NCBI RefSeq assembly: GCF_018991925.1
Contig: NW_024737068.1
Location: 5,922,498-5,986,497, forward strand
Origin: Homarus americanus
Lineage: Eukaryota; Arthropoda; Malacostraca; Decapoda; Nephropidae
Direction: 5' to 3'
DNA length: 64,000 nucleotides
Shown: piece by piece, positions 1 through 14,574 of the stretch
Position numbering within the stretch: position 1 is the first letter of the stretch
How the letters are laid out: each line of letters opens with the position of its first letter
Position numbers and translations under genes: made by a program
The notes under the pieces: generated by a model
Told to the model about the DNA's origin: nothing
The model's input: the letters and a program-made list of their open reading frames with translations, nothing else
Databases searched by the model: none

Positions 1-414
1 CTGAAATTTTACAGTTAAGTGACCAAGTTGGCTTAGCGAATTCGTTTTTTCTCTCTCATGGGGGGGGGGGGGTATACTTTATCAGTACCATTACTTGTTT
101 TAAGTTTACATGATCAAAAATAGTTTTACTTTGGTTTAAGAAATATGTTACTTTATAAAATGTAAATGATCAGTGAACAGTTCGTATATTTATATTTTAT
201 ATTTTAATAGTTTATGGATTCATTGAATCTGCTTGTGTATTAATTTTACTGGTGATTTATTTTCCAAAGGATTTTATGGAAAATTCAAAGTATTTAATTG
301 TATATTTTCATTTATTTATTTATTTAATTTTTTTGGGGGGGGGGTCATTTTTGAAGAGTTCTATGGCATTAATATTCAAACTCTAGATTTTCAGAGAGCA
401 TGATTTGAGTAAAG
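1..414. other. AT-rich non-coding DNA
   Basis: No gene is recognisable. The stretch is AT-rich and contains a G homopolymer at about 60-72 and a shorter T-to-G homopolymer junction near 330-345. Confidence 0.6.
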
Positions 415-640
415 AGAAGCACTGGGGTACAGAGGGAAGCACTGGGGTACAGAGGGAAGCACTGGGGTACAGAGGGAAGCAATGAGGTACAGAGGGAAGC
501 ACTGAGGTACAGGGGAAGCACTGGGGTACAGAGGGAAGCACTGGGGTTCAGAGGGAAGCACTGGGGTACAGAGGGAAGCACTGAGGTACAGAGGGAAGCA
601 CTGGGGTACAGCGGGTAGTATTGGGGTACAGTGAGTAGCA
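415..640. repeat. 20-bp minisatellite, about 11 copies
   Basis: A head-to-tail repeat whose unit reads GAAGCACTGGGGTACAGAGG with few substitutions. One copy has lost a base, which shifts the phase. The last two or three units are the most diverged, and the array fades out before 660. It is open on the minus strand in two frames only because the unit lacks stops on that strand, so I do not call those frames genes. Confidence 0.9.
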
Positions 641-3225
641 GTGAGGAGCATGGAGCCGTCGGGGTATAGAAAGCAACATTGAATCGCACAAAACATCATG
701 ATTGATAGACACTTACAATATATTTTATATTAGCTGTCATGAAGTAATTTACTTCATATCACTCTGACTTTTATGGTTTGATTATTGAAATATATCTGTA
801 TCACTAGAAAAATTCACGTATATAGCCAAGCGTGTTATTGGTAGTCAGTTTTATTCAATTCTTCTGTGTTCTCTTTTTTCTCTGCATATAAAAAACATAG
901 ATTGGTTTTCAGGTCTTACTCTCGTTTTCATCCATCTTAGCTGAGACAACTAAACCAGATTACAAGCAAGAAACAAAAGATTATTTAAATGTTATTAAAT
1001 AGAAGGTCAGAAAGATGACTATTAGTAAGAGATAAATTTACTAAGTGGCAATTATTGTCGATGGAACTGATCTTAAGTAGAAATAGTGTTTGTTGACAGA
1101 TGTTTACCTGTTCCAGTAGAGTAGGTGAGAATAAATGATGAAACTGTTATATCCAGGTAGAGTGAGAGAGTTGAGTGGTTACCTGGGGAGTAATATAGCT
1201 AAAGGAAAGTTTACCTGAGAGTAAGGAAGAGGAAGAGGTTACTGAGCTTACTGAGGAATAGTTCTTTTTTAGGAAAGGCTATCTAGTAGAACTGTAATCT
1301 GGAGAAAAAGTTACCTGGAGAAAGTTACCTGAGGAAAATTTCTCTCGACAAGTGGGAGAGTTTACTAAAAAAAAAGGACAAGTTGCTACCTTGGAGAGAT
1401 TTACATGCGAAATATTTTACCTGAAGAAAAATTTGCCTGAGATAGGAGGTATGTAGCAAATATCAACAAGATGAGACTAAACGGGAGAAAATTTATTCAA
1501 CAAAGAAATTCTATCATGAGGGGTTACCTGAGGAAAGGTTACCTGTTCACTGAGAGGCAGGTGACGTTTTATAAATTTACTTTCCGATTGTTTCCGGACT
1601 TGAAACAATAACATATATAAAAAATTTCAATATCTAGAAAGTGTATAGCAAAATCATTACAGCTAACTGCATTTAATCACACATACGAGTACACAATACA
1701 TGCAATAACTTTCTCTCAACACCTGCTGACTGCTGTTGGAGCCTTGTATTTTCTGGGGAGCATTAAATCTTATTTTGTTAGGTGCACTGCAAAGAGTTGT
1801 ATAATGTATTTATAGAGACACTGGAAACAAGTATTTCAATCTGAATACAAATGAGTTTCAGCAGCGTCTAATTTTCGGAGCTGCTCATAATACGCATTCT
1901 CTCCATTGTTCTCATTCATAACACTTATGATAATACACGTGTTACTTTTGCCCATTAACTGTACTGACTGACAGATATCTATATACAGTACGGACTCTAT
2001 GTTATGAACCAAAAGAGAATAACGGTGAAGAGTTAATTATATTCTTTTCATGTTTTTGTCTGCATCAACCAAGTGCTGAACACTCAAATAAACTGTTGTT
2101 TTCAAAATATAATGTTTTTAAAGCAATCGCTATGTTTACACTCGACAATAGTTAAGAATATAAAATACTGGACATGTGCTGCTGGTGACTTTTTCAGAGT
2201 GTAAACAAACCCCCGAGGCCTGTTACCATCAGAGGTCTGAGAGATTGCCACTCCGGATCAACCAAAGTTAGTCTCACGGAACATTCCATATCTATTAAAG
2301 TCAGTCATAGAGGCGAGTCTCCTCGCTTCTGACGTAGATCACACGTCCAGGAGAGCACTATCCTACCCTTCAACCACTAATATTACGCACCCAATAGAGG
2401 CATCCTTTCCAGCCCTTGCCGACCATCAGCTTGCGGATGTTAATAACCGGAAACTGATACGAGGCTGCGTTTACACACTCAGAGAAGCGTACAAGAGCCG
2501 CTTTTATTAAGTCTTCTCTTCGCTTCTCTACATTCCCCACCTCACCCTGGTCTGTTTACTCCATTCTTTTTACTGTTTCATGCTGTGAAAAATGGTCTAC
2601 TGAAACCACGATTTAGGCTAACTGTTGGTATCACTGGGGATAGAAGTAGAGTGGTAGAGCAATATATATTTTGGAGTGGCAGACACCATAGTATTCATAA
2701 TGGGTAAACAGTTGTTATCATTATGGTGTTAGAATACTTGGGGAAGTGAAATGAGGAAGGTACTAAAATGTCTTAACTTTTGGAATTTGGGTAAAAAAAA
2801 AATCAGGCTTTACTTTTTTTTTTACGGAGACAAATTAGTTACTGTGGGTCGAGTGGTATGTAAGAGGTAATATACATGTTGTAAGGCATCGCTTTATGCT
2901 ACAGTATTACAGAAGTGCGTAGAAAAAAATGTAAGATATTATATTTTCTCCCTTTTTGTCACAATTGCAGTCAAGTCTTGATGCGATATATAATAAACTC
3001 GAAACTGAACAGACACCTTCTTACATATCATAGTTCCAATCCATTGATCTAACCCACAATTTAGTAAGGGGAGACAAGTGACCGTCAGAAAGCAGTTTGG
3101 GAGTACCAGTTCGTAAGTTGAGAAGGTAACACTCGAAGAACTGTCAGGGAATGAAGGAATATATTTAGACCAAGAGAATGTGAGGGATAAAGACTCCTAT
3201 GTAGATGTTTAGAATAAGGAAGTGA
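641..3225. other. non-coding DNA, no gene seen
   Basis: No open frame of useful length and no recognisable protein motif. It contains the TTACCTG cluster listed separately. The part around 2190-2560 is somewhat richer in GC than its flanks but shows no identifiable feature. Confidence 0.55.
1104..1545. repeat. cluster of TTACCTG motifs (decayed short repeat)
   Basis: The heptamer TTACCTG occurs at 1104, 1179, 1211, 1311, 1325, 1417, 1524 and 1539. It is often followed by GAGGAAA or GAGAAA and lies in purine-rich sequence. Eight copies of a specific heptamer in about 440 bp is far above expectation. Two adjacent copies at 1311 and 1325 are 14 bp apart, and a pair at 1524 and 1539 is 15 bp apart. 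The simplest reading is an old 14-15-bp tandem repeat broken up by indels. On the minus strand the motif reads CAGGTAA, which looks like a splice donor, but no flanking exon is visible. Confidence 0.6.
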
Positions 3226-6200
3226 GTAAGAGTGTTGGTGAGGTAAGGGATGAGTGTCTAGTGTTGGTGAGGNNNNNNNNNNNNNNNNNNNNNNNNNNNN
3301 NNNNNNNNNNNNNNNNNNNNNNNNNNNNNNNNNNNNNNNNNNNNNNNNNNNNNNNNNNNNNNNNNNNNNNNNTGTCTAGTGTTGGTGAGGTAAGGATGAG
3401 TGTCTAGTGTTGGTGAGGGTAAGGATGGAGTGTCTGGTGTTGTTCGTGAGGGAAGGGATGGAGTGTGTTGGTGGGGTGGGGATGGTGCCTGGTGTGTTGG
3501 TGAGGGTAGGGATGAGTGTCTGGTGATGGTGAGGAAGGATGAGTGTCTGAGTGTTGGGCAGGTAAGGGACTGAGTGTCTGAAATTGGTGAGGTGAGGATG
3601 AGTGTCAAGTGTTGGTGGGAGTGAGGATGGAGTGTCCTAGATGGTGGTGGGAGCAGGGATGGTGTCTGGTGTTGGTGAGTGAGGGATGAGGTGTCTAGTG
3701 TGTTTGGTGAGGAAGGGATAGAAGTGTCAAGTGTTGGTGGGAGTGGGGATGAGTGTCTGGTGTTGGTGAGGAGTGGGGATGGAGTGTCTGGTGTTGTTGG
3801 TGAGGTGGGGATGAGTGTCTGGTGTTGGTGAGGTGAGGGATGGTGTCTAGTGTTGGTGAGGAAGGGATGAGTCTGAGTGTTGGTGAGGTAGGGATGAGTG
3901 TCTGAGTGTTTGGTGGGGTAAAGGGATGGAGTGTCTGAGTGTTGGTGAGGAGGGATGATGTCTGGTGTTGGGAAGGTAAAAAGGATGGAGTTAGCATAGT
4001 GTTGGTGAGTGAGGGATGAGTGTCTAGTGATGGTGAGGAAGGATGGAAGGAGTGTCTAGTGTTGGTGAGGTAAGGGATGAGTGTCTAGTGTTGGTGAAGT
4101 GAGGGATAGTGTCAAGTGTTCATGGGAGTGAGGGATGAGTGTCTGGTGTTGGTGAGTAAGGATGTAGAGTGTCAAGTGTTTGTGGGGCAGGATGTGAGTG
4201 TCTAGTGTTGGAGTGGGAGTAAGGGATGAGTGTCTAGTGTTGTTGGTGGGAGTAAGGGGATGAGTATAAGTGTTGGTGGGGTAAAGGGATGAGTGTCTCT
4301 GGAGTGTTGGTGGCGGGAGTGAGGATGGTGTCTGGTGTTGGTGAGGGAAGGGATGGGTGTCTAGTGTTGGGTGAGGGTAAGGGATGGAGTGTCTGGTGTT
4401 GGTGAGGAAGGGGATGGAGTGTCTAGTGTTGGTGAGGTGAGGATGAGTGTCTGAATGGTGGTGGGAGTGAGGATGAGTGTGGTGTTGGTGAGATGAGGAT
4501 GAGTGTCTAGTGTTGGTGGCAGGGAAGGGATGGAGTGTGTAGTGTTGGTGAGGTGGGGATGAGTGTCTGGTGTTGGTGGGGTAGGGATGAGTGTGGTATT
4601 TGGTGGGAATTGGGGATGAGTGTCTAGTGTTTGCTGAGGGTGGGGATGGAGTGTCTGGGTGTTGGTGAGGAGTGGGGATGAGTGTCTGAGTGTTGGTGAG
4701 GAGTGGGGATGAGTGTCTGGTGTTGGTGGTGAGGGAAGGGATGAGTGTCTGGTGTTGGTGGGGTGAGGGATGGAGTGTCTAGTGTTGGTGAGGTAAGGGA
4801 TGAGTGTCTAGTATTGGTGAGGAAGGGATGAGTGTCTAGTGTTGGTGAGGTGAGGGATGGATGTCTAGTGTTGGTGGTGAGGATGAGTGTCTGGTGTTGG
4901 TGAGAATTAAGGGATGAGTGTCAAGAGTGTTGGTGATGTAAGGGATGAGTGTCTAGTGTTGAGGTGGGGAGTGAGGGATGAGTGTCAGTGGTGAGGAGGA
5001 TCAGAGTGTCTGGTGTTGGTGGGGGTAAGGGATGAGTGTCTGGTGTTGGTGAGGGAAGGGATGGAGTGTCTGGTGTTGGTGGGAGTGAGGGATGAGTGTC
5101 TGGTGTTGGTGGGGAGTGAGGATGAGGTGTCTGGTGGTGAGGGGAAGGGGATGAAGTGTCAGTGTTGGTGAGGTGGGGATGGGTGTCTAGTGTTGGTGGG
5201 GTAAGGGATGGGTATCCTAGTGTGTTGGTGAGGGTGAGGGATGAGTGTCTAGTGTTGGTGAGGAGGTAGGGATGAGTGTCTGGAGTGTTGGTGAGAGGGG
5301 ATGAGAACAAGTGTTGGTGAGATGAGGATGTGGGTGCCTAGTGTTGGTGAGAGATGAGGGATGAGTGCCTAGTGTTGGTGAATCAAGGATGGAGTGTCTA
5401 GTGTTGGTGAGGAAGGGATGAGTGTCTGGTGTTGGTGAGGTAAAGGGATGAGTGTCTGGTGTTGGTGAGAATTGAGGGATGGAGTGTCTAGTGTTGGTGG
5501 GGTAGGGATGAGTGTCTAGTGTTGGTGGGAGTGGGGATGGGGTGTCTCTGGTGTTGGTGAGGAGTGGGGATGGAGTGTCAGGTGTTGGTGAAATTAAGGG
5601 ATGGGTCTCAGAGTGTTGGTGAGGGATTGAGTGTCTAGTGTTGGTGAGATGAGGATGAATGTCTGAGTGTTGGTGAGGTAAGGGATGAGTGTGCAGATGT
5701 TGGTGGGGGTAAGGGATGAGTGTCTAGTGTTGGTGAGGTGGGATGAGTGTCTGGTGGTGAGGTAGGGATGGAGTGTCTAGTGTTGGTGAGGTAAGGGATG
5801 GTGTCAGAGTGTTGGTGAGGAATTAAGGGATGAGTGTCTGGTGTTGGTGAGGAAGGGATGGTGTCTAGTGTTGGTGGGGGTAAGGGATGGTGTTTAGTGT
5901 TGGTGAGGGGTGGGGATGAGTGTCAAGAGTGTTGGTGAGGGTAGGGATGAGTGTCTAGTGTTTGGGGAGGGAGGGATGAGTGTCTGAGTGTTTGGTGAGG
6001 AGTGAGGGATGAGTGCATCTGGTGTGAGGTGAGGGTGAGGAGGATGGTGTCTAATGTTGTTGGTGAGGGTAAGGGATGAGTGTCTAGTGTTGGTGAGGGT
6101 AAGGGGATGAGAGTCTATTGTTGGTGAGGTGAGGGATGAGTTTAACTCTCTAGTGTTGTTGGTGAGGTAAGGATGAGTGTCTAGTGTTGGTGTTGAGATG

Positions 6201-9200
6201 AGGGATGAGTGTCTGAGTGTTGGTGAGGTGAGGATGAGTGTCAGAGTGTTTGGTGAGAATTGGGGATGGTGTCTGAGTGTTGTTGGTGAGGGTGAGGATG
6301 GAGTGTGGTGGTGTTGGTGAGGTGAAAGGGGATGAGTGTCTGGTGTTGGTGAGGTGGGGACCAGAGTGTCTGAGTGTTTGGTGGTGGGGATGAGTGTCAG
6401 AGTGTTGGTGAGGTGGGGATGAGTGTCTAGTGATGGTGAGGTGTGGGATGGTGTCCAGAGTGTTGGTGAGGTAAGGGATGAGTGTGTCCTGGGGTATTTG
6501 GTGGGGAAGGGATGAGTGTCCCTGTGTTGGTGAGGTAAGGGATGGTACTCTAGTGTTGGTGAGGAGTGAGGGATGAGTGTCTAGTGTTGGTGAGGATGAG
6601 TGTCTAGTGTTGGTGAGGTGAGGATGAGAGTGTCTAGTGTTGGTGGGGAAGGGATGAAGTGTCTGAGTGTTGGTGAGGTAGGGATGAGTGTCTGTGTTGG
6701 TGGGGGGGAAGGGATGGAGTGTCTAGTGTTTGGTGAGGGAAGGGATGGTGTCTAGTGTTGGTGAAATTGAGGGATGTGTCTAGTGTTGTTGGTGGGGTGG
6801 GGATGTCCTGGTGTTGTTGGTGAGGGGAGGGATGAGTGTCTAGTGTTGGGTGAGGGAGTGGGGATGAGTGCCTGGTGTTGGTGAGGTGAGGGATGAGTGT
6901 CTGGTGATGGTGAGGGAAGGGATGGTGTCTGGGTGTTGGTGAGGTGAGGAGGGATGAGTGTGTCTGGTGTGCAGTGGGGAGTAGGGGATGAGTGTCTGGT
7001 GTTGGTGAGGAGGTGGGGATGAGTGTCTGGTGTTGGTGAGGTGAGGGATGAGTGTGTCTAGTGTTGGTGAGGTGGGGATGAAGTGTCTGGTGTTGGTGAG
7101 GAGTGGGGATGAGTGTCTGGTGTTGGTGGGGAGTGGGGATGAGTGTGTGTTGGTGGGGTGGGGATGGGTGCCTGTAGATGTGTGGGGTGGGGATGAGTGT
7201 CTGGTGTTGGTGGGGGAGTGGGGATGGAGTGTCTAGTGGGGAATTTGGTGGGAGTGGGGATGAGGTGCCTAGTGTTGGTGGGAGTGGGATGGAGTGTCTG
7301 GTGTTGGGGAACAGGGGATGGAGTGTCTCTCTGGTGGTGGTGGGAGTGGGGATGAGTGTGCAGGTGTTGGTGGGGATGAACTGGTGTTTGGTGAGGGTGA
7401 GGATGGTGGTGTTGGTGAGATAGGGATGAGTGTCTAGTGTTGGTGAGAATTAAGATGGTGTGGTGTTGGTGAGGTGGGGATGGAGTGTCTAGTGTTGGTG
7501 AGAGTGGGGATGGAGTGCAAAGTCAGTGGTGGAATGGGGATGGGTGTCTCTGGTGTTGGTGAGGGGTGGGGATGGAGTGTCAAGTGTTGGTGAGGTGGGG
7601 ATGGAGTGTCAGAGTGTTGAGGTGAGAGGGGATGGAGTGTCTGGTGTTGGTGGGGAGTGAAAGGGATGAGTGTCTAGTGTTGGTGGTGGGGATGGAGTGT
7701 CTGGTGTGTTGGTGAGGCTGGGGATGGAGTGTCTAGTGTTGGTGGAATTGGGGATGAGTGTCTGGTGTTTGTTTAAGAGTAAAGGATGAGTGCTCAGTGT
7801 TTGGTGAGGTAAGGATGAGTGTCTAGTGTTGGTGAGATGGGATGTTGGTGGGGTAAGAGATGAGTGTCTAGTCATTTGGTGAGGATGAGTGTCTAGTGTT
7901 TGGTGGGGATGGAGTGTCTAGATGTTGGTGGGAGTGGGGATGGAGTGTGGGAGTGTTGGTGAGGTGGGGATGAGGTGGCTCTGGTGTTGGGGAGGAAGGG
8001 ATGAGAGTGTCTCTGGTGTTGGTGAGGAGTGATGGATGGAGTGTCTAGTGTTGGTGAGGTAGGGATGAGTGTCTAATGTTGGTGGGGTGGGATGAGTGTA
8101 CAGTGTTGGGTGAGGTGAGGGGATGGAGTACCCTGTGTTGGTGTGGTAAGGGATGAGTGTCTGGTGTTGGTGAGAATTAAGGGATGAAGTGTCTAGTGTT
8201 GTGGTGAGGTGGGGATGAGTGTCTAGTGTTTGGTGGGGAGTGAGGATGAGTGTCAAGTGTTTGGTGGGGATGAGTGTCTAGTGTTGGTGAGGTAAGGATG
8301 GTGTCAAGTGTTTGGTGAGAATTGAGGATGGAGTGTCTAGTGTTGGTGGGGAACAGGGATGGGTGTCTAGTGTTGGTGGGGTAGGGATGAGTGTCAGGTG
8401 TTGGTGAGGTAAGGGATGAGTGTCTAGTGTTGGTGGAGTAAGGGATGGTGTCAAGTGTTGGTGAGGTGGGGATGAGTGTCTGGTTTGGGGTTGGGGAGTG
8501 GGGATGGAGTGTCTGAGTGTTTGGTGAGTGTCTGGTGTTTTGAGGAGTGAGGACAAGGTGTCTTTTAGTGTTGGTAGAGGAAGGGATGAGTGTCTAGTGT
8601 TGGTGGGAATTCAGGGATGGAGTGTCTAGTGTTGGTGAGTGGGGATGAGTGTCTAGTGTTGGGTAGAGGAAGGGATGAGTGTCTAGTGTTGGTGAGGAAG
8701 GGATGAGTGTCTGGTGTTGGTGAGGTGAGGGATGGTGCTCTAGTCTGTTGGTGTGGGGATGGAGATGGCTGGTGTTGGTGAGGAAGGGATGAGTGTCTAG
8801 TGTTGGTAGAGAGTGGGATGGAGTGTCTGGTGCATTTGGTGAGGTAAGATGTGATGTCTAGTCGTGTTGTAATTGAGAGTGAGGATGGAGTGTCTCAGTG
8901 TTTGGGCGTAAGGATGGAGTGTCTAGTGTTGGAGGGATGAGTGTAAAGTGTTGGTGAGATGGGGATGAGTGTCTAGTGTTGGGTGGAGTAGGGATGGAGT
9001 GTCTAGTGTTGGGTTGAGGAGTGAGGGATGGAGTGCCTGTGTTGGTGGGGCAGGACAGTGTCTGGTGTTGGTGGGGAAGGGATGATCTCTAGTGTTGGTG
9101 AGGAAGGGATGAGTATCTAGTGTGTTGGTGAGGTAAAAGGGATTGGTGTCTAGTGTTGGTGAGGAGTGAGGGATGAGTGTGGTGTTGTTGGTGAGAGGAT

Positions 9201-11700
9201 GGAGTGTCTAGTGTTGGTCAGGGAGTGGGGATGAGTGCCTGGTGTTGGTGAGGATGAGTGTCTGAAATTATTGAGTGGTGAGGGAAGGGGATGGTGTCTA
9301 GTGTTGGTGAGATGAGGGATGGTGCCAAAGTGTTGGTGAGGAGTAGGATGGTGTCAGAGTGTTGTTTTGGTGAGGTGGGGATGAGTGTCTGGTGTTGGTG
9401 AGGAGTGGGGATGGAGTGTCTGGTGTTGGTGGGGAGTGAGGGATGGTGTCTGGTGTTGGTGAGGAGGGATGGAGTGTCAGTGTTGAACAGAATTGAGGGG
9501 ATGAAGTGTCTGGTGTTGGTGAGGGGTGGGGATGGAGTGTCTGGTGTTGGTGAGGTAAGGGATGGGTGTCTGGTGTTGGGTGAGGTGGGGATGAGTGTCT
9601 GAAGATGTTGGTGAGGAGGGATGGTGTCTGGTGTTGGTGAGGGTAAGGGATGAGTGCTAGTGTTGGTGAGGTGAGGGATGGTGCTCTGGTGTTGGTGAGG
9701 AAGGGATGAGTGTCTAGTGTTGGAGGTAAGGGATGCAGTGCTAGTGTTGGTGAGGTAGGGATGGGCGTCTAGTGATGGTGAGGAAGGGATGGAGTGTCTA
9801 AGATGTTGGTGAGAATTGAGGAGGATGAGTGTCTAGTGTTGGTGAAATTGAGGATGGGTACCAGAGTGTTGGTGAGGAGTAGGGATGAGTGTCTAGTGTT
9901 GGTGAGGGTGGGGATGGAGTGTCAGAGATGTTGGTGGGGAGTGGGGATGAGGTGTCTAGTGTTGGTGGGGGTGAGGGATGGGCTGTGTCTAGTGTTGGGT
10001 GAGGGTAGGGATGGAGTGTCAGAGTGTTGGTGAGGGTAAGGGATGAGTGTCTGGTGTTGGTGAGGTGGGGATGAGTGTCAGAGTGTTGGTGGGGAGTGGG
10101 GATGAGTGTCCACAGGTGTTGGTGAGGGTAGGGATGAGTGTCTAGTGTTGGTGAGAGACAAGGGATGGAGTGTCTGAGTGTTGGTGAATCAAAGTTAGTG
10201 TCTAGTGTTGGTGAGATGAGGATGGAGTGTCTGGTGTTGGTGGGGTGAGGGGATGAGTGTCTAGTGTTGGTGGGGTGAGGATGGAGTGTCTAGTGTTGTT
10301 GGTGAGGTAAGGGATGGAGTGTCTAGTGTTGGTGGTGAGAGGGATGGAGTGTCTAGTGTTGGTGGGGTAGGGATGAGTGTCTAGATGTTTGGTGAGGAAG
10401 GGATGAGTGTCTGGGTGTTGGTGAGGTAAGGGATGGAGTGTCTGGTAGTGTTGGTGAGGGAGTAAAGGGGATGGAGTGTCTGAGTGTTGGTGAGGGAAGG
10501 GATGGAGTGTCTAGTGTTGGTGAGGAGAGGGATGAGTGTCTGAGGTGGTGAGGTAAAGGGATGGAGTGTCTAGTGTTGGTGAGGTGAAAGAGATGAGTGT
10601 CTAGTGTTGGTGAGGGAAGGATGGAGTGTCTGGTGTTTGGTGGGAGTGAGGGATGAGAGTGTCTAGTGTTGGTGAGATGAGGATGAGTGTCTCTAGTGTT
10701 GGTGGGGAGTAAGGGATGAGTGTCTAGTGTTGGTGGAAGTAAGGGATGAGTGTCTAGTATTGGTGAGGGAAGGGATGAGTCTCTGGTGTTTGGTGAGGAG
10801 AGGGATGAGTGTCTGGTGTTGGTGAGGTAAAAGGGATGAGTGTCTAGTGTTGTGGTGAGGTGAGGGATGGTGTCTAGTGTTGGGTGGGGAAGGGATGGGT
10901 GTCCTGAGTGTTGGTGAGGAGTAGGGATGGTGCTAGTGTTGGTGAGTGAGGGATGAAGTGTCTGGTGATGGTGAGGAAGGGATGAGTGTCTAGTGTTGGT
11001 GAGGAGTGAGGATGGAGTGTCTAGTGTTGGTGGCAGGAGTGAGGGATGGAGTGTCAGGGTGTTGGTGAGGTAAGGATGGAGTGTCTAGGCTTGGTGGGAG
11101 TGGGGATGGGAGTGTCTAGTGTTGGGGCAGGAGTGGGGATGAGTGTCTAGTGTTGTTGGTGAGGAAGGGATGAGTGTCAGAGTGTTGGTGGGAGTGGGGA
11201 TGGAGTGTCTGGTGTTGGTGAGGTAGGGATGAGTGTCAGTGTTGGTGAGAATTGGGGATGAGTGTCTGGTGTTGGTGGGAGTGAGGGATGAGTGTCTAGT
11301 GTTGGTGAGGGAAGGGATGGAGTGTCTAGTGTTGGTGAGGTGGGGATGAGTGCCTGGTGTTGGTGGGGTGGGGATGAGTGTCTAGTGTTGGTGAGGTAAG
11401 GGATGAGTGTCTGAGTGTTGGTGAGGGAAGGGATGAGTGTCTAGTGTTGGTGAGGTAAGGATGAGTGTCTAGTGTTGGTGAGGTAGGGATGGTGTCTGGT
11501 GTTGGTGAGAAGGATGAGTGTCTGGTGTTGGAAGTGAGGATGAGTGCCTGGTGTTGGTGAGGTGGGGATGAGGTGTCTGGTGATGTGGTGAGGAGGATGA
11601 GTGTCTGGTGTTGGTGAAGTGAGGGGATGGGTGTGTGTTGGTGGGGAGTGAGGGATGGAGTGTCTGGTGTTGAGGGATGGAGTGTCTAGTGTTGGTGAGT
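3226..11700. repeat. 8.5-kb G/T-rich degenerate minisatellite (unit ~28-30 bp)
   Basis: About 280 head-to-tail units share a core of GATGAGTGTCTAGTGTTGG followed by TGAGGTAAGG or a G-rich variant. The only cytosine normally present is in the GTCT step, so the plus strand is almost purely G, T and A. The unit length wobbles by several bases through gain or loss of G, AG, AGT and TTG, and common variants are GTCTGG, GTGCCTG and GTCAGAG. The array starts in unique sequence near 3226 and stops sharply at 11700. Short open frames inside it are translations of the repeat and not genes. Some length noise may be long-read consensus error. Confidence 0.95.
3273..3372. other. assembly gap of 100 N
   Basis: Exactly 100 unknown bases lie near the left edge of the G/T minisatellite, with repeat units on both sides. 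A round 100 is a common placeholder for a gap of unknown size, so the true length of the array is not known. Confidence 0.97.
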
Positions 11701-12597
11701 GCCCGGAGTAAATGGTAAAGTAAAATTTACTAAAAATTCACAATTTCGAGGAGTTATACCAGTGAAAACAAGAAAATACACTGACCCTTCGAGACATTCG
11801 TTTCACTTTTAAGTTTTAATCTGATAATCATCCCTAAAGAGTAAGACTTATACTTACCATTACTCGAAGACACCACAGCTATGTTCTAAGATAACATGCA
11901 AAGATAAACGTAGGTTATCTTTGTGATCCTTTGATACCTGAAGGACCGCTCATATCAAGATGACCGGCTTCCTCATACATTATCCTTCAACAAGAACACT
12001 CTTTCGGAGATGTACGTGAAATCCGGTCCTGAAAGGTAGAAGTTAAGAAATAATATTGGTTAAATAAAACAAAAGTTAAATCTCACCAGGACCTACAACT
12101 GCCACGAGTAAACTTGCGAGGATTAGTTTCCCCCAACCACAAATTCACCCGTCAACCAGTTATTTGTTTATCAGGACAAATGTCTTTCCGCTCTCAGGTG
12201 ACTGAAGGCTTGGACCCACAGCACTGGGAGGCAAGACCGAGTAACAGTGAAGCTTGAATCGTCAGTCCACAGATTAGGAGACAAGCATTATCAGTGAGCT
12301 CCCGAATACTGTAAAAGAAATAAGCTACTTGGTGATGATGCCTGGGTGCCCTTTATATCTTGACTCCCAGCTGCTCAGTGCAAGAGTCTACTAAGTCTAT
12401 TAACTCCAAGGAGACTATACAATCATGGTAAAATAGCCCACAAAAATACACAGATACCTGACAACCTTCTATTAATAGTCCCACTGTGTAGGTGGACGGA
12501 TGGAGCCTCATTGGTAATGGAACGTTGTTATATATTTATGGATATACAGTATGTGTTTATGTACAAATCCCTTAATATACTCGACGTAATCTGTGGG
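11701..12597. other. unique non-coding DNA right of the minisatellite
   Basis: Composition changes abruptly at 11700 to ordinary AT-rich sequence with both strands balanced. No open frame, RNA gene or repeat is recognisable. Confidence 0.6.
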
Positions 12598-12672
12598 GGT
12601 GTGTGTGGTGTGTGGTGTGTATTTGTGTGTATGTGGTTTGTGTGTGTGTGTGGTGCGTGGTGTGTCTTTGTA

Positions 12673-12706
<34 letters not shown>
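12598..12706. repeat. (GT)n microsatellite, interrupted
   Basis: Impure GT/GGT steps at the left become an uninterrupted (GT)n run in the right third. Confidence 0.95.
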
Positions 12707-12707
<1 letters not shown>

Positions 12708-13106
12708 GTTCATTACCATGTAGAGTATATGGAAGATACTAAGGTATCTTCTTTAACTCATGTTTTTAGAATTGTCAGTGGAGAACTATATGTAGTAACA
12801 TAACCTAACCCTTCCATCTACATAATGAGGTTAGACCCGCCCCATACACCACTGTAGTCACACTCATCTCCCCGCCGCCATCAGGCGTGGCCCCACATAA
12901 ACTGTCCTGCCCACACGTAAATCGACTTAAATCCGCTTCTGAAATTCCTTTTGTTGGTGCAGGGACCTAAGCCATATGAATGGCTGTGCCTGGGCCGGAG
13001 GGGATAATTCTCCAGCACACTTTATGGTCCTAATATCCTTGTTCCTCCTACTTACTGGATCTACCGCGGGATATTTTATGTTACATTTGGTATAGTGCAC
13101 GTACCG

Positions 13107-14574
<1,468 letters not shown>

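Noticed and set aside
369..699. Minus-strand open frames of about 100 codons across the 20-bp minisatellite
   Set aside because: They are translations of the tandem repeat in two frames and disappear outside it.
3226..11700. CRISPR-like array
   Set aside because: Units are contiguous with no unique spacers and the host is clearly eukaryotic.
12780..12815. TAACCTAACC resembling the arthropod telomere repeat
   Set aside because: Only two units, isolated from any array.
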